A DNA stretch of 64,000 nt from Lonicera japonica (taxonomy: Eukaryota; Streptophyta; Magnoliopsida; Dipsacales; Caprifoliaceae), in contig CM038471.1 in assembly GCA_021464415.1 (NCBI GenBank), positions 14,560,073 through 14,624,072 on the forward strand, in the 5' to 3' direction. Below are positions 33,892 to 46,160 of this stretch, piece after piece. The stretch's first letter is position 1; every line of letters starts with the position of its first letter. The position numbers were made by a program, and so were the translations under genes. Under the pieces are notes generated by a model. That model was not told the origin of the DNA, did no database searches, and saw only the letters and a program-made list of their open reading frames with translations.

Positions 33892-36800
33892 ATGTCGAAC
33901 TTCGATCCTAAGTTGTTCCAAGAAGCCATGACAAGTACCTTACAAAATATGATGAGAGAGGAGTTGGGTGGCTTTAGAGAGCAAGTGGAGGAGATCAGTG
34001 ACGAATTAAAACGAATGCAGGTGAAAGTAGATAGAGTTGAGAGCGCTCAACATGAACAATCTGGCAAATCGCGTAGTGCTCAAAGGACTGGGAGAATGCA
34101 GCCTAGAGAAAGGAGGGCTGAGAATGATCCTAATAACTATTACCGAGATAGTTTTGATGACGGAGATAGTGACATTGATTCGATAACCGCTAACCGACGG
34201 AATGGTAGGCGATTTGGTAGAGGAACTAATCGGGAGGATGACAACATGAATGGGATCAAAATGAAGATTCCATCCTTCCAAGGGAAGAATGACCCCGAGG
34301 CCTATCTTGAGTGGGTCAAGAAAGTGGAATTGGTGTTTGCTTGCCATAATTACTCCGAGTCCAAAAAGGTTAAATTGGCAGCTATTGAATTTTCCGATTA
34401 TGCACTTGTTTGGTGGGATCGTTTGATGACAGAGCGAAGGCGTAGTGATGAAGGGCCCGTGGAGACATGGGAAGAGATGAAGCGCCTGATGAAGAAGCGA
34501 TTTGTACCCGATCACTATTATCGGGAATTGTACCAAAAATTACAAGGGCTTACACAGGGGAATCGTAGTGTTGATGAGTATTATAAGGAGATGGAAATGG
34601 CCATGATTCGGGCCAAGGTTGATGAGAATAGAGAAGCTACCGTGGCGCGGTTCTTAAGCGGGTTAAATCGAGAAATTGCCAATGCGGTTGAACTGCAGCC
34701 GTATGTCGAGATTGAAGATATGGTTCACACGGCAATTAAAATAGAGAGACAACTTAAGAGGAGGGGTAGCCTACGCCAAAACCAAAGTCCAACCACACCC
34801 TCTTGGAAATCAAATCCCCTTTGGAAGAATGAGGAGAAATCAGCGGCATCAAAGTCCAAAACCGAGCCCAAACAGGGGACGGCCAGCCTTGGAAACCAAG
34901 GTAAACCTAACACTACTAATACTCCTACTACTCGAAACCGGGACATTATCTGTTGGAAGTGTCAAGGGAGAGGCCACGTGTCTACTCAATGCCCGAACAA
35001 GCGAGTAATGATGCTTCTGGATAATGGGGAATATGAAACGGATGAAGAAAGCGCTGAAGCTATGCCACCTTTGGAGGATATCGAAGAAGAGGAGAGCGCT
35101 ATACAGGGCGAGTTGTTAGTTGCAAGGAGAGCGCTCAGTGTGCAAGCAAGGGAGGATGAGGAGCAGCGCGAGAATATTTTTCACACTCGGTGCCTAGTGC
35201 TAGGCAAGGTGTGTAGCTTGGTAATAGATGGAGGTAGTTGCACTAATGTGGCTAGCACAACTATGGTGGAGAAGCTAGCATTGCACACGACTACACATCC
35301 AAGGCCTTACAAACTTCAGTGGTTGAATGATAGCGGTGAAGTGAGGGTGAACAAGCAGGTTTTGGTGTCCTTTAGCATTGGGAAGTACGAGGACCAAGTA
35401 CTTTGTGATGTGGTTCCCATGCAAGCCGGCCATATGTTATTGGGGAGACCTTGGCAATATGACAGAAGAGTTAAACACGACGGCTTCACCAATAAATATT
35501 CGTTTGAGATGAACAAGAGAACAATCATTCTGGCACCCTTACCGCCACAGCAAGCCTATGCTGATCAGTTGAAGTTGCAAAATGAGGAGGAGCAACGGAG
35601 AGCTGAAAAGAAAAAGAGAGTGAGTGGTGAGGAAAAGAAAGAGAGTGAGGGAAAAAGAAAAGAAATTGAGAAAAAAGAAAGTAGAGTGGAAAAACCAGTG
35701 ACTATTGAGAGTAAGTTTGAGAGGAGGCAAAAGAATTTCTATGCTAGAGCTAGTGAAGTGAGAAGAGCGATGCTTTGTAACCAACTTCTTGTACTTGTGT
35801 ACAAAGAAGCGCTTTTGAACACTAACGAACTAAATTCTTCTTTGCCTAGTGTTATTATCTCTTTGTTGCAGGATTTTGGTGACGTCTTTCCGGAGGATAC
35901 GCCAAGCGGTTTACCACCTATTCGAGGAATAGAGCACCAAATTGACTTCGTACCCGGAGCATCCATTCCAAACCGACCAGCCTATAGGAGTAATCCAGAG
36001 GAGACGAAGGAACTTCAAAGGCAAGTGACGGAGTTACTAGAGAAAGGGTATGTGAGAGAGAGTATGAGCCCATGTGCGGTGCCAGTATTGCTAGTGCCGA
36101 AAAAGGATGGGACGTGGAGGATGTGCGTGGACTGTCGGGCAATTAATAATATCACGGTAAAGTATCGTCATCCCATTCCACGTTTAGATGATATGCTTGA
36201 TGAGTTGCATGGGTCTAGCATATTCTCTAAAATTGATTTGAAAAGTGGATACCATCAAATTAGGATGAAAGAAGGAGATGAATGGAAAACAGCTTTTAAA
36301 ACAAAATATGGTTTATATGAATGGTTAGTTATGCCTTTCGGTTTAACTAATGCACCTAGCACTTTCATGAGATTGATGAACCATGTTTTGAGATCATTCA
36401 TTGGCAAATTCGTTGTGGTCTATTTTGATGATATCTTAATTTATAGCAAGAGTCTAGATGACCATGTAATTCATTTAAAATATGTTTTGGATGTCTTGCG
36501 AAAAGAGAAGTTATATGCTAACCTGAAGAAATGCACCTTTTGCACGGATAAGCTTGTATTTCTTGGTTTTGTTGTGAGTGCACAAGGTATTCAGGTTGAT
36601 AAGGAAAAGGTGAAGGCTATTCAAGAATGGCAAAGTCCTACGAGTGTTGGGCAAGTGCGAAGTTTTCATGGACTTGCTAGTTTTTATCGGCGATTCGTGA
36701 GAGATTTTAGCACAATTGCGGCGCCATTGACTGAAGTGATTAAGAAGAATGTTGGGTTCAAATGGGGAGAGGAACAAGAGAAGGCATTCCAATTACTAAA

Positions 36801-37200
36801 AAGCAAGCTAAGTAACGCTCCCTTGTTATCTTTGCCTAACTTTTCAAAGACTTTTGAAATTGAATGCGATGCTTCAGGAAATGGTATTGGTGCTGTTCTT
36901 ATGCAGGAAGGGAAGCCAATTGCATACTTTAGTGAGAAGCTAGGTGGGGCGACCCTAAATTACCCTACTTATGACAAGGAGCTCTATGCATTGGTGAGAG
37001 CATTGGATACTTGGCAGCACTATCTTTGGCCGAAGGAGTTCGTGATTCACACAGATCATGAATCGTTGAAGCACTTGAAGGGACAGCAAAGGTTGAACAA
37101 GCGCCATGCCAAATGGGTAGAGTTCATAGAGACTTTTACGCCGTATGTGATCAAGTATAAGCTGTCGCGGGAAGTTAGGGCAAGGAGTCAAATGTTGTAG
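33892..37200 (+). CDS. Gag-pol polyprotein of chromovirus copy A (gag, protease, RT, RNase H)
   Basis: 1102 residues in one frame. Order: coiled-coil N-terminus (residues 1-55); basic/Asn-rich linker; gag capsid domain (about 120-285, with [17 protein letters not shown] and [11 protein letters not shown] phrases); CCHC zinc knuckle [14 protein letters not shown] (C354, C357, H362, C367); protease with [12 protein letters not shown] (D446, Gly-Gly instead of the usual Ser/Thr-Gly); Lys/Glu-rich linker coded by GAAAGAGAGTG repeats; reverse transcriptase (about 710-890) with the YFDD site at 844-847; RNase H with [21 protein letters not shown] and [12 protein letters not shown]. The frame ends early at 37198-37200 through inserted bases near 37136-37195, before the integrase. 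One uninterrupted frame for gag and pol is normal for this group. Confidence 0.95.
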   Translation: MSNFDPKLFQEAMTSTLQNMMREELGGFREQVEEISDELKRMQVKVDRVESAQHEQSGKSRSAQRTGRMQPRERRAENDPNNYYRDSFDDGDSDIDSITANRRNGRRFGRGTNREDDNMNGIKMKIPSFQGKNDPEAYLEWVKKVELVFACHNYSESKKVKLAAIEFSDYALVWWDRLMTERRRSDEGPVETWEEMKRLMKKRFVPDHYYRELYQKLQGLTQGNRSVDEYYKEMEMAMIRAKVDENREATVARFLSGLNREIANAVELQPYVEIEDMVHTAIKIERQLKRRGSLRQNQSPTTPSWKSNPLWKNEEKSAASKSKTEPKQGTASLGNQGKPNTTNTPTTRNRDIICWKCQGRGHVSTQCPNKRVMMLLDNGEYETDEESAEAMPPLEDIEEEESAIQGELLVARRALSVQAREDEEQRENIFHTRCLVLGKVCSLVIDGGSCTNVASTTMVEKLALHTTTHPRPYKLQWLNDSGEVRVNKQVLVSFSIGKYEDQVLCDVVPMQAGHMLLGRPWQYDRRVKHDGFTNKYSFEMNKRTIILAPLPPQQAYADQLKLQNEEEQRRAEKKKRVSGEEKKESEGKRKEIEKKESRVEKPVTIESKFERRQKNFYARASEVRRAMLCNQLLVLVYKEALLNTNELNSSLPSVIISLLQDFGDVFPEDTPSGLPPIRGIEHQIDFVPGASIPNRPAYRSNPEETKELQRQVTELLEKGYVRESMSPCAVPVLLVPKKDGTWRMCVDCRAINNITVKYRHPIPRLDDMLDELHGSSIFSKIDLKSGYHQIRMKEGDEWKTAFKTKYGLYEWLVMPFGLTNAPSTFMRLMNHVLRSFIGKFVVVYFDDILIYSKSLDDHVIHLKYVLDVLRKEKLYANLKKCTFCTDKLVFLGFVVSAQGIQVDKEKVKAIQEWQSPTSVGQVRSFHGLASFYRRFVRDFSTIAAPLTEVIKKNVGFKWGEEQEKAFQLLKSKLSNAPLLSLPNFSKTFEIECDASGNGIGAVLMQEGKPIAYFSEKLGGATLNYPTYDKELYALVRALDTWQHYLWPKEFVIHTDHESLKHLKGQQRLNKRHAKWVEFIETFTPYVIKYKLSREVRARSQML

Positions 37201-38802
37201 CAATAGATGCTTTGTCACGCAGGTATGCTTTAATTGCTACTTTAGATGTTGCTAAATTGCTTGGACTTTATTTGAATACATCAAGGAATTGTATTGTGAT
37301 GATGCTGATTTTAGAGATAAGATCTTTAATGCATGTGAGAAAGTGGCGTTTGATAAGTAATTACTTTAGGCATGATGGGTTCTTAATGCGTGAAAACAAA
37401 CTTTGTGTATTGCCTAAAAGTTCATTGCGTGAGTTGCTTGTGAAAGTGTGGGCTCATGGTGGGCCTCATAGTCTAATGGGACACTTTGGTATAGCTAAGA
37501 CTTTAGGAGTATTACAAGAACACTTCTTTTGGCCTCATGACATGAAAAGGGATGTTGAAAGAATTTGTGAGAGATGTGTTACTTGTAAGAAAGCAAAGTC
37601 TAAGTTAAACCCCCATGGTTTATATGTTTTTGTACCCCATTACCCATTCCTAGTGACCCTTGGTTTGAAAATTGATTTTACATTTCTATGGATTTTGTAT
37701 TGGGATTGCCTAGGACTAAGCATGGGAATGATTCTATTTTCGTGGTGGTTGATAGGTTTTCTAAAATGGCTCATTTTATTGCTTGTAATAAAACTGATGA
37801 TGCACCACGGATTGCTAATTTGTTCTTCAAAGAAATTGTGCGATTGCATGGCATGCCTAGAACCATTGTTTCTGATAGGGATGCAAAGTTTTTGAGTTAC
37901 TTTTGGAAGACTTTGTGGGGAAAGTTGGGTACTAAATTGTTGTTTTCTACTACATGTCATCCCCAAACTGATGGTCAAACAGAAGTAGTGAATAGAACTT
38001 TGTCCACTTTGTTGCGTGCCATAATTTTTAAGAAGAACTTGAAAGAGTGGGAAGAATGTTTGCCTCATGTTGAGTTGGGTGCATATAATCGATCTGTTCA
38101 TTCTGCATCTAAGTTTTCTCCTTTTGAGATTGTGTATGGTTTTAATCCTTTAGCTCCTTTGGATTTATTGCCATTACCTGTTGAGCATGCTAACCTAGAT
38201 GGCAGGAAGAAAGCTGAGTTTGTTAGACAGATTCATGAGAAGGCGAGGCAAAACATTGAAAGAAGAACTGAGCAGTATGTGCAGCAAGCAAACAAAGGAA
38301 GGAAAAAGGTGGTCTTTGAACCAGGAGATTGGGTTTGGCTGCACATGAGAAAGGAACGTTTTCCAGTTCAAAGGCGTTCTAAGTTGTTACCTAGAGAGAT
38401 GGACCATTTCAAGTTGTGAAACGGATCAATGACAATGCATACAAACTTGATCTTCCAGGTGAGTATAATGTGAGTGCTACATTTAATGTTGCTGATCTAA
38501 GTCCGTTTAGTGCAGGTGACGAATTGAGGACAATTCCTTTTCAAGAGGAGGGGAATGATGAGCCCAAGAATAACACTGGAGCTGGATCATGGAGTGAAGG
38601 CTGTGCAGATCCCATCCGGGTTCCAAGTGGCCCAATCACTCGAGCTAGAGCCAAGAAGATCAAGGAGGCACTTATGACCATGGTCCAAGAGATGATGAGC
38701 AAAGCTGAAGCATGGAGGATCATTGAAGGGGATCGGGTTCAAGAATGGAAGACATTACTTAAAGGCCCAATTGAAGATGTTCAAAATAGCAGCCCAAGGG
38801 AT
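37201..38802 (+). pseudogene. Integrase part of copy A, broken by clustered micro-insertions
   Basis: Compared with copy B, short extra stretches of about 2-14 bases appear near 37165, 37250, 37270, 37317, 37360, 37412, 37449, 37464, 37542, 37627, 37672, 38027 and 38085. They shift the frame repeatedly. Recognisable parts are the HHCC finger region ([13 protein letters not shown] near 37570), the catalytic core in frame 37688-38419 ([27 protein letters not shown], the D,D,E positions) and a GPF-type tail with [13 protein letters not shown]. The last frame (38416-38802) crosses the purine tract into the 3' LTR and stops after NSSPRD. The unusual clustering may reflect poor consensus sequence. 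Confidence 0.9.
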
Positions 38803-39261
38803 TAAAAAGCATGTATTAGATAAATGGGCTAGGCTTTGTTTATTTTAAGTTTAATTTATGTTTAGTTTTGCTTGGGGCCCAAGTTATGTGGGAAACCAAT
38901 TAATTTCGTTTTCTTTATTTTCCTAGACCTAGTAGGTTTAATTACTCCTATTTAAAGGAGCTAACGCTATTGTTTTTAGGCAGCTTTGATTAATTAATTT
39001 TCGAGTGTTTTTCACCTCTTGCGTTCTAAGAACGTCTCGAACAGCCAGAATTAGGTTCTTGTTGTTCTTCGACTTAGCAATCAATTAACCCATCGATTGA
39101 TTGTTTGTCTACGACTATACCAAGGTTCTTTCTCGTTTTCGGGATTGGGTCGAGGTTCCACCTCCATTAACTTCGCGTGGTTCCAAGGTTCTTGCGTTTT
39201 TCAGCGTCAAGGGTTGCGGATTCATCTTATTGGGTAGAAATACGATCGTGGTTTCATATCA
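38556..39261 (+). repeat. 3' LTR of copy A
   Basis: It starts TGATGAG directly after the purine tract AGAGGAGGGGAA (38544-38555) and is followed by TCTAA. It is essentially the same as the 5' LTR. Confidence 0.95.
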
Positions 39262-39266
39262 TCTAA

Positions 39267-40689
39267 TTTCCATATTTCAACCTCTCTTTTTTTCCCCTCT
39301 CAATCGCTTCTTCGCTTTACTAATGGATTTGACATTATTCGGTTGTTTGGTTGTAGATTTAAAACCCAAAGTGTATTTTTTTTCTTTTATAATTCTTATT
39401 TTCCTTCTAATTTATAGTATGTCTCAAATTAAATGATCCAATTTTTTAGGACATAATTAATTAATGTAAATCTCACCCCGACAAATAAGTTGCATCATTG
39501 ATCGATAGACTATGTTGAGATTAGTATTTTAAAGAAATATTAAAGTCAAAGTGGTTCCCTAAATTTTATACAAATTACTCATAGTTAATAAATTTATTTA
39601 ATTTTAATATAAACAATTCTTACATATTTATAATTTGTTTTAAAATTTTAATATAAAGTCCGGTTTCGATAGAATTGAATTGAATCAAAAATAACTTTTG
39701 TGAATATAGACAAATATGTATGGCATTTCAAATTAATTGTAATAGGAGAAAAAGATAAATGCCCATTTTTAATGAAACAAATTTCCTGATGAGTAAAACT
39801 AAGATTTACCTAAACCCTTTTGTAAGCTTTAACTTGTCTCATTAAGACCGTCCCTCAAAATATATTTACAGTCATTATTATGCATGTGAGTTATTATTTC
39901 GGTTGGTAGCTTACAAGTTGTTCCAAAACAATATTTTATGGTCTTAGTTTCATTTCAAACATTTAAATTATTGTAGTGTTCAATTTCTTTTGATTCTAAA
40001 AATTTTGCAATGCCAAAAGCGAATCACAAAATCAAAACAAAAATCACCAAAACAAAAATCCAATTATTTTTGGGATTTTGTTGAATAATCTTTACACGCT
40101 TAGGCAATTGTTTGGGATTTTGTTGAATAATCTTTACACGCTTGGGATTTTGTTGAATAGTCACCAAAACATTCCTTCATAGCCATCACTTTCATAGCAT
40201 TTTGTTGAATAATCTTTACACGCTTAGGCAATTGTTTGGCAAATCACCAAAACAAAAATCCAATTATTTTTGGGATTCCTTATTTCCTTTCTTTGCATTT
40301 GTTTTGAACAATTACTGTGTACATACTATATATATATGGATGAGTTTTTGATAATTACCTTCTCTCTCTACCCATCGATGAGTACTGACAATAATTAACG
40401 TACATTGGTGAGGTGGCAAATCATTTAACATGTTATAGCAGATTAAGGTGACCTGTTCTATTTTTATTTTTTTAATTAAACTTTAGGTTGTGTTTGGTTG
40501 AGATTTTAAAATCAAGTTTTTAAATTTTTTATCAAAAAGCCAAGTTAGCCAACTTTACTTCACACTTCCCAAAATTCACTTCACTTCATTTTACTTTCAC
40601 TCTCATAAAATTTTTAAAACACCATAACTTTATGATAGTGCAAATATTAATTCAATTTATCCAACTAACCACGAAGGGATACGTGGCCA
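39267..40689. other. AT-rich spacer with a local repeat cluster at 40030-40290
   Basis: No gene. At 40070-40240 the phrase TTTTGTTGAATAATCTTT followed by ACACGCTT occurs three times, plus one diverged copy. CACCAAAACAAAAATCC followed by AATTATTTTTGGGATT occurs at both edges (about 40041 and 40246). At about 40494 GTGTTTGGTTGAGATTT looks like a miniature-element end. Confidence 0.5.
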
Positions 40690-41494
40690 TCCACGTCCGC
40701 CGCATTTACCGCAATTGCGAAATGAGCTCGAAAGAGCTCTACTCGAGCACTACAATTTAGAACGGAGCTTTCCAGGAGGGGAGCACCAATTCAAGATTTG
40801 ATTCCACGCAACAGATGATGAGACTCGAGCTCTAGAGCTCGCCCGGACACCCTAATGGCATAGCTGATAGACAGCATGGGCGACTGCCACCTGCTCTGCA
40901 GGAGGCGCAGAACTTCCCTCACCTTCATTAAATGCCCACCGATTGCATTTGATGCATCGAAATTCATGGAGAAGCAAGGTAAGGGTGGGTGATGATCAAG
41001 GCATGGCCTCTGACACACGGGCAGAGGTCGTCTGCATGCCATCTCTGTCTCATATATATAGAAGGAGGATTAAGCATTTAAAAAAAGACAATAGAACTAT
41101 GTACCTAGGATAAGCATTTACTCTAAGAACAAGAGAGAGAATCCAGCAATCAATAGCAAAGAGACAAGAAAGAAATAGAAGCTTAGAGCACTCGGTAGAG
41201 CTCTTGGAATAGGGAAGCTAGAACTCGTGTAGCTACTCTTACTATCACGTTGTGAGGAAGAAATAGCTAGAGAGGCTTTTGTGAGTTTGTAATATATGTT
41301 TGTTTATCATCAATACAAGGCAAACCGAGCTCCTTGCTCTATTCCACAGAGGAGGACTAACCCATATCTTCATACGAGGCCAACATCCTCTATAAATATT
41401 TGACTCTCTTAAATTCCGTACCTTTATTGCTCTAATCATTTTATACAACCATTTGATTGTGTGGTTTAAAATACCCTTCCAGATTTTAGCACCA
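40690..41494 (+). repeat. Probable 5' LTR region of the Tat-lineage element
   Basis: It lies just upstream of a primer-binding-site-like TGGTGCCGTCTGTGGGA (41501-41517) and the gag gene. It contains a TATA phrase, CATATATATAG, near 41051, and repeated AGAGCTC motifs. The left border is not defined because the 3' LTR is not visible (the N gap lies at the other end of the element). Confidence 0.5.
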
Positions 41495-41574
41495 ATAGTT
41501 TGGTGCCGTCTGTGGGAAAGACGGTTTCTCAAAGTCACATCCTTTTCCAAAAGCTAATAACATCCAAAAAAGCC

Positions 41575-42632
41575 ATGTCTTCTAGACAGTCTCAGCCATA
41601 CCCCATATTGGCATTACAAGAGCGGCAAGCAGCCCTCCAAATACGGATAGACAGACTTTTAGCCCAAAGGGAAACCCATCCAACCAGCTCGAAAAGCAAG
41701 TCGATCTCAACCTTTGCATCAACACCTACTCGCCCAGTCCTCACGCCGTGCATCCTAGCCAGACAAAAGCTCAGAGACCGTGTCAGAGAGTCTAGTGGGA
41801 GCCGCAACAGAGTAGATGGGCTCGAGTCTGGCCAATCCAGCTCTAGGAGGGAATCATCCTTTGAGGAGGACTCAGTTAAAACTCCTCCCCCCACCAAGGA
41901 ACCCAGAAGTACATGTGATCCATGAGAGGCGCTTGGAAGGGGCCTCAAGACAACATAGCCGGAATAGAGAAGGTCGACCTGCCCTCCCTCGATAAGAGAC
42001 TGATGTCGAGAATGGAAGCTTAGATGGCAAAAATGATGAAAACTGTGGGCCATCTGGGAGGGAGCTCCACATTAGCTTTTGTAAGGGACTCAAAGTCTCC
42101 TTTCGCTGATCATATTTAGAGCTGTTATGTCCCCGAAAAGTTTAAGCTCCCGACAATAGAGCCTTATGATGGAACCACCGACCCTGTGGATCACTAGCAG
42201 TAGTATGAAAATATAATAGGGCTCCAGAATGTCCCGGATGGTGTAATATGCAGAGCTTTTGTTGCCTCTCTTATAGGGGTAGCCCGAATGTGGTGCAACA
42301 GCCTACTCCCAGGGTAGATTCAGAGCTTGCAGGAGCTCAACACTAAGTTCATTTCACACTTCCTGAGAACCCAAAAACAATCCAAGTCCTATACTCACCT
42401 CTTTGCTGTGAAGCAGAGGTCTACCGAGAGCCTAAAGGAATACGCTTGCCGGTTCAACCAAGAGAGCCTAATGATCACAAACCTCAATGAAGGAGTGGTG
42501 GTGGCAACCTTTATAGAGGGGGTGAGCTCCCCTTACTGCCTCATGACTCTAGTGAGACTGGCCCCCAAGACTATGTCCGAACTCCTAAATGAGGTCAATA
42601 AGCAGATTGCAGTAAAAGAAACATTACAGTGA
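41575..42632 (+). pseudogene. Gag of the Tat-lineage element (decayed)
   Basis: An N-terminal frame (41575-41925, MSSRQSQPYPILALQERQAA...) is followed, after stops, by gag capsid wording: KFKLPTIEPYDGTTDPVDH near 42140, AFVASLIGVARMWCNSLLPG near 42260, and the frame 42327-42632 with ELNTKFISHFLRTQKQSKSY, LKEYACRFNQESL and VVATFIEGVSSPY. This is the Retrotrans_gag family as found in Tat/Retand-type Ty3/gypsy elements. Stops occur at about 41923, 42196 and 42318. The element is old and inactive. Confidence 0.8.
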
Positions 42633-42839
42633 CGAGGCCTATTAGGACTATCAACTTTCTTACCAACCAAGCGCTAAAAGGGGCACAGCCCACCCCGCAG
42701 CCAAGAGAGAAGGCAAGAAGGGCATAAAAGAATCAAATAAGTTCGAGCCAAGTAGAGGCAGAGCACATCAGCAGTTTACTCCTCTGACAGCCCCTTTGGG
42801 TGAGGTCTATGCCTAATTAGATCTAAGGCAAAATCCCAG

Positions 42840-43370
42840 AAGCTCAAAAGATGAAAACGTCTGAGAAAAAGCGGGATACGACAAAGTATTGCCTGTATCA
42901 TAAAGACCATGGCCATGAGACGATTGATTGCTGTAAATTGAAGGAGGAGATAGAAAAACTCATCTAAAAAATGCAGCTCCGACAATATGTGGACAAGAAA
43001 AATGAGGTCCCCCCGAAAGCCAAGAGACAGGTGCATGAAAATGAAATCTTCATGATTGAAGGGGGATCCTCTTACTTTGGAAATAACAACCAATCTAGAA
43101 AGGCCTACATCAGACAGGCTAAGTCCTCAAGCTCGGAGGCAGATGGCTTCAGCTTCAAGCTTGCCAAAATGGTGAAATACGATGTCAAAAAGCTCATATT
43201 CACAGATGAAGACATGAACGGGGTGGAGTTCCCTCATGACGATCCCTTGTTAGTAATGGCGATGGTAGGCAATCACAACATCCACAGAATCCTCATAGAC
43301 ACAGGGGCTACCTCCAACCTCAGTACTACAACGCCTTTAAGGCTATGGGTCTCACGACAGAACACCTGAC
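42840..43370 (+). pseudogene. Zinc knuckle and protease of the Tat-lineage element (decayed)
   Basis: [20 protein letters not shown] near 42880 is the modified zinc-knuckle motif of Tat elements. After a stop, the frame 42971-43369 carries a linker and the aspartic protease start HRILIDTGATSNL near 43285 with an intact Asp-Thr-Gly. The flap and C-terminal half are scrambled by frameshifts, with traces (LIIGRGTLNETRA-like) in another frame near 43500. Confidence 0.75.
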
Positions 43371-43889
43371 CCCTTCAACAGTCACCCTCGTTGGTTTTTC
43401 ATGGGAGAAGACTAAGTCTCTGGGAACCATCCTCTGGGAACAGCTCCGAAGTAAATCACCACTATAGCCGAGTTCTTGGTACGGAATAGAGCCCTCCATT
43501 ACAACCTTATTATCGGCAGGGGTACACTCAATGAAACTAGAGTTGCCGTTTCGACTTGTAGCCTGACTATGAGATTCCATACCCCCCACAGAGTCGGGGA
43601 GGTCAGAGAAAACTAGGTGGAAGCTCGAAACTTCCAGTTTGGGACTTTGAAGAAGGTCAGAACTGCAGACATTACGGTCGTTGAGCTTGAGGTCACAACC
43701 GTGGAGGAATCAATGAATATGGGATGGCCTAACGACTCAGAGAAATGGGAGATTAATACTTTAAACCCCAGAGATGAAGAGAAAGAGCTCTGTGGCAAAC
43801 TAGTAGAAGACCTATAAGACTTAATCCTGGACCCCTTACAGCCCGATAGAATCCTGAAAAATCAGTAATCAGCTTGGCCCAGGAGTTAA

Positions 43890-44697
43890 AGAGGAGCTCA
43901 GTCAATGCTTATGAGCTAATGTTGATGTCTTTGCATGGTCCCACGACGACATGAGAGGGCTGAATCCAGAGGTCATGTGCATAGGCTGAACGCCTACTCG
44001 ACTTTATAGCTTGTAAGGCAAAAGAGGAGGAATTTTGCCGCGGAGAGAAACTTAGCCGCCAAGGAAGAGGTCCAGAAGCTCATTCGAGCTGAGTTCATAA
44101 GGGAGGTCCACTACCCCAAGTGGCTCTCCAACGTGATTCTCGTAAAGAAGCACAGTGGGAAATGGAGAATGTGTGTCAACTTCAAAGACCTCAATAAGGC
44201 TTGCCCGATGGACAATTTAAAGTTCGTGGGCTTTATGGTAACACAGAGAGGTATCGAGGCTAGTCCCGAGAAGATATAAGCCCTTATCGACATGAGATCT
44301 CCATCTAAGCCGAAAGAGGTTCAGAGTCTGGCAGGAAGGGTGGCAGCTTTGAACAGGTTCATTTCCAGAGCAATCGACAAGTGCCACCCCATCTTCAAAA
44401 CCCTCAAGAAGGTGTTCGAATGGATGGAAGAGTGTGAGCTGGCTTTCTAGCAACTGAAGCAGTATCTTGGAGCTGCACCCTTTCTCAGTTCACCAAAGAA
44501 AAAGGAGATTTTGAGTTTGTATCTGCCAGTATCGCGAACAACAGTCAACTCAGCACTAATGATAAATAAGGAGGGGGCACAGCTTCCTGTCTATTACACG
44601 AGTAGAGCTTTGCACGCTGCTGAGCTTAACTATCCAAGGTTAGAGAAACTGACCTATGCCCTCTTCCTCACTTCCAGGAAATTGAGACCCTGTTTTC
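43890..44697 (+). pseudogene. RT / first RNase H of the Tat-lineage element, RT core deleted
   Basis: Translation gives VFAWSHDDMRGLNPEVM, AAKEEVQKLIRAEFIREVHY and KWRMCVNFKDLNKACPMDN, the opening of Tat reverse transcriptase. It then jumps straight to FVGFMVTQRGIEASPEK, which belongs after the catalytic site. The palm with the YxDD motif, some 400-500 bp in relatives, is missing at about 44215. RNase H text follows (LPVSRTTVNSALMINKEGAQ, VYYTSRALHAAELNYPRLEK) up to SRKLRPC, where a solo LTR cuts it at 44697. Confidence 0.8.
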
Positions 44698-46160
44698 TGA
44701 TGGAGACATAAATACAGGATCGTTTGATATTGCGTATAAATTGAACAAAATAATTTTGCTAAAACCCTATAAGAATAAAGGGATTTCACCTTTGTGGATC
44801 ATGTAGAGGATCCATATGAGGAGACTAGGGTTTGAAAGCATCAAATTGCGATTTGGTCAGATTTTTATAATTCTCCCTGGGCTGCGAAAATTAATTGTTT
44901 TCGCCACCGAAACGACTTTTGATCATCTTGATTTTTTGGATCATAATAGTAACTTTGTGTTCCGAACGACATATCCAAAAATCAGCCCGATCTAACGGTA
45001 CGATCAAAAGTTACGATTGATTTACGACTACTGTGCCGAAAACCTAAAGATCTTCTATCGTATTCCTTCCGCCATCAAATCTTGCACCAAGTGTGGGCTA
45101 TGGTATCACCAAGATTTTATCCTCACTCAATAGAACAAACCTTAACTCAAAAGAATTATTGTTATCTTAAGAAGAGACAAGGCCGGCGTATATATAAGGT
45201 TACGATAGGGACCTTAAGGAGAAATAAGTGTTTGGGCTTCCTATGGAAAGTTGGAATCTTAATTCCACTATGAATTAGTTCCTTCCATAAATTATAATTC
45301 ACACCACTAAAGAATTATAATTGCACTCCCATTCTTATCTCAAAATTTAATTTCGAGCTCCTTGTTATTAAATACTTATTATTCTCCCCACGTTAAGATA
45401 ACAGATAACCGTCATTTAAATTAAATTACTGGCAGTTATATTTAAATGACTTCTTAATCCTTGAACCTACCACATAACTTATTTGATATGTCGGATTAAT
45501 ATAATCCACCTGCAGGATTTGACATGATCAAAACTTATAAGCTTCTTAAGGGGCTATCATCAATCCCTATACCGGGACGTGAATTCCGTCAATAATTAAT
45601 ATTCATCATACATATAGTATCATCATCCAATTCACGAAGATTATTGATCCATAAATGAATCTCACTCTTAATGAGTCAAAACAACAAACACTACATATAT
45701 ATGTCTATTAATTATTTCAAGATTAAGAGCATAAATAATCATAATAACCATAGGATTTTAAATTGTTTTATATAGTCAGTATAAAAACAATTAACCCAAA
45801 TTGGTCCTATTCAATACACACAAAGTATACTAGTACAACGAGTTAAAACTATACCGTTTCCTGTAGTTAAGATAAACTACTAAACCTTGTGCTATAATCC
45901 TACCGATGGATGTCCAATTTCATCTAAGACTGTGAACCATTAAATTTATATTCCACAAGAACCGATGATATGATCTTCTGTGTGTAAGCTATACTCTACA
46001 CACCAAATCATCTACTATATGGAATAAAAGACACACATGCACAATATTTAAATAAATAATATAATGCAACCATTGCCCATAAAGATTCTCATTAACATAG
46101 CAAAACCAAGTTTATAACATATCTAAACCAACAAGAAAATTATGGCTTTTAGTATTAACA
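44698..46160 (-). repeat. Solo LTR (copia-like), minus strand, inserted in the Tat RNase H
   Basis: Read on the minus strand it starts TGTTAATACTAAAAGCC at 46160 and ends TTTATGTCTCCATCA at 44698, with a TATA phrase, TTATATATACGCCGGCC, near 45190. The Tat protein text stops at RPC-F (44697) and resumes at FQAHAIDVL (46161). The flanking five bases, TTTTC and CTTCC, are an imperfect match, as expected for a worn duplication. No internal region. The copia assignment is tentative, based on overall LTR wording. Confidence 0.55.

Larger units (their letters stand above)
32195..39261 (+). mobile_element. Chromovirus copy A (Ty3/gypsy, CRM-like), TCTAA target duplication
   Basis: A 7067-bp full-length LTR retrotransposon flanked by TCTAA (32190-32194 and 39262-39266). 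LTRs of 707 and 706 bp are almost identical (one visible G deletion near 39053). Gene order is gag, protease, RT, RNase H, integrase, as in Ty3/gypsy. RT and integrase wording, the iMet primer-binding site, the absence of a classical chromodomain and a polyprotein that runs into the 3' LTR point to the CRM branch of chromoviruses; this branch assignment is inferred. Gag to RNase H is open in one frame. The integrase part is broken by many small insertions (37136-38400). Confidence 0.95.

Noticed and set aside
34006..34536. Minus-strand frames opposite copies A and B gag-pol
   Set aside because: Shadow frames of a strongly coding plus strand, repeated identically in both copies.
41592..42053. 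153-codon minus-strand frame
   Set aside because: Opposite strand of the Tat gag; no independent signal.
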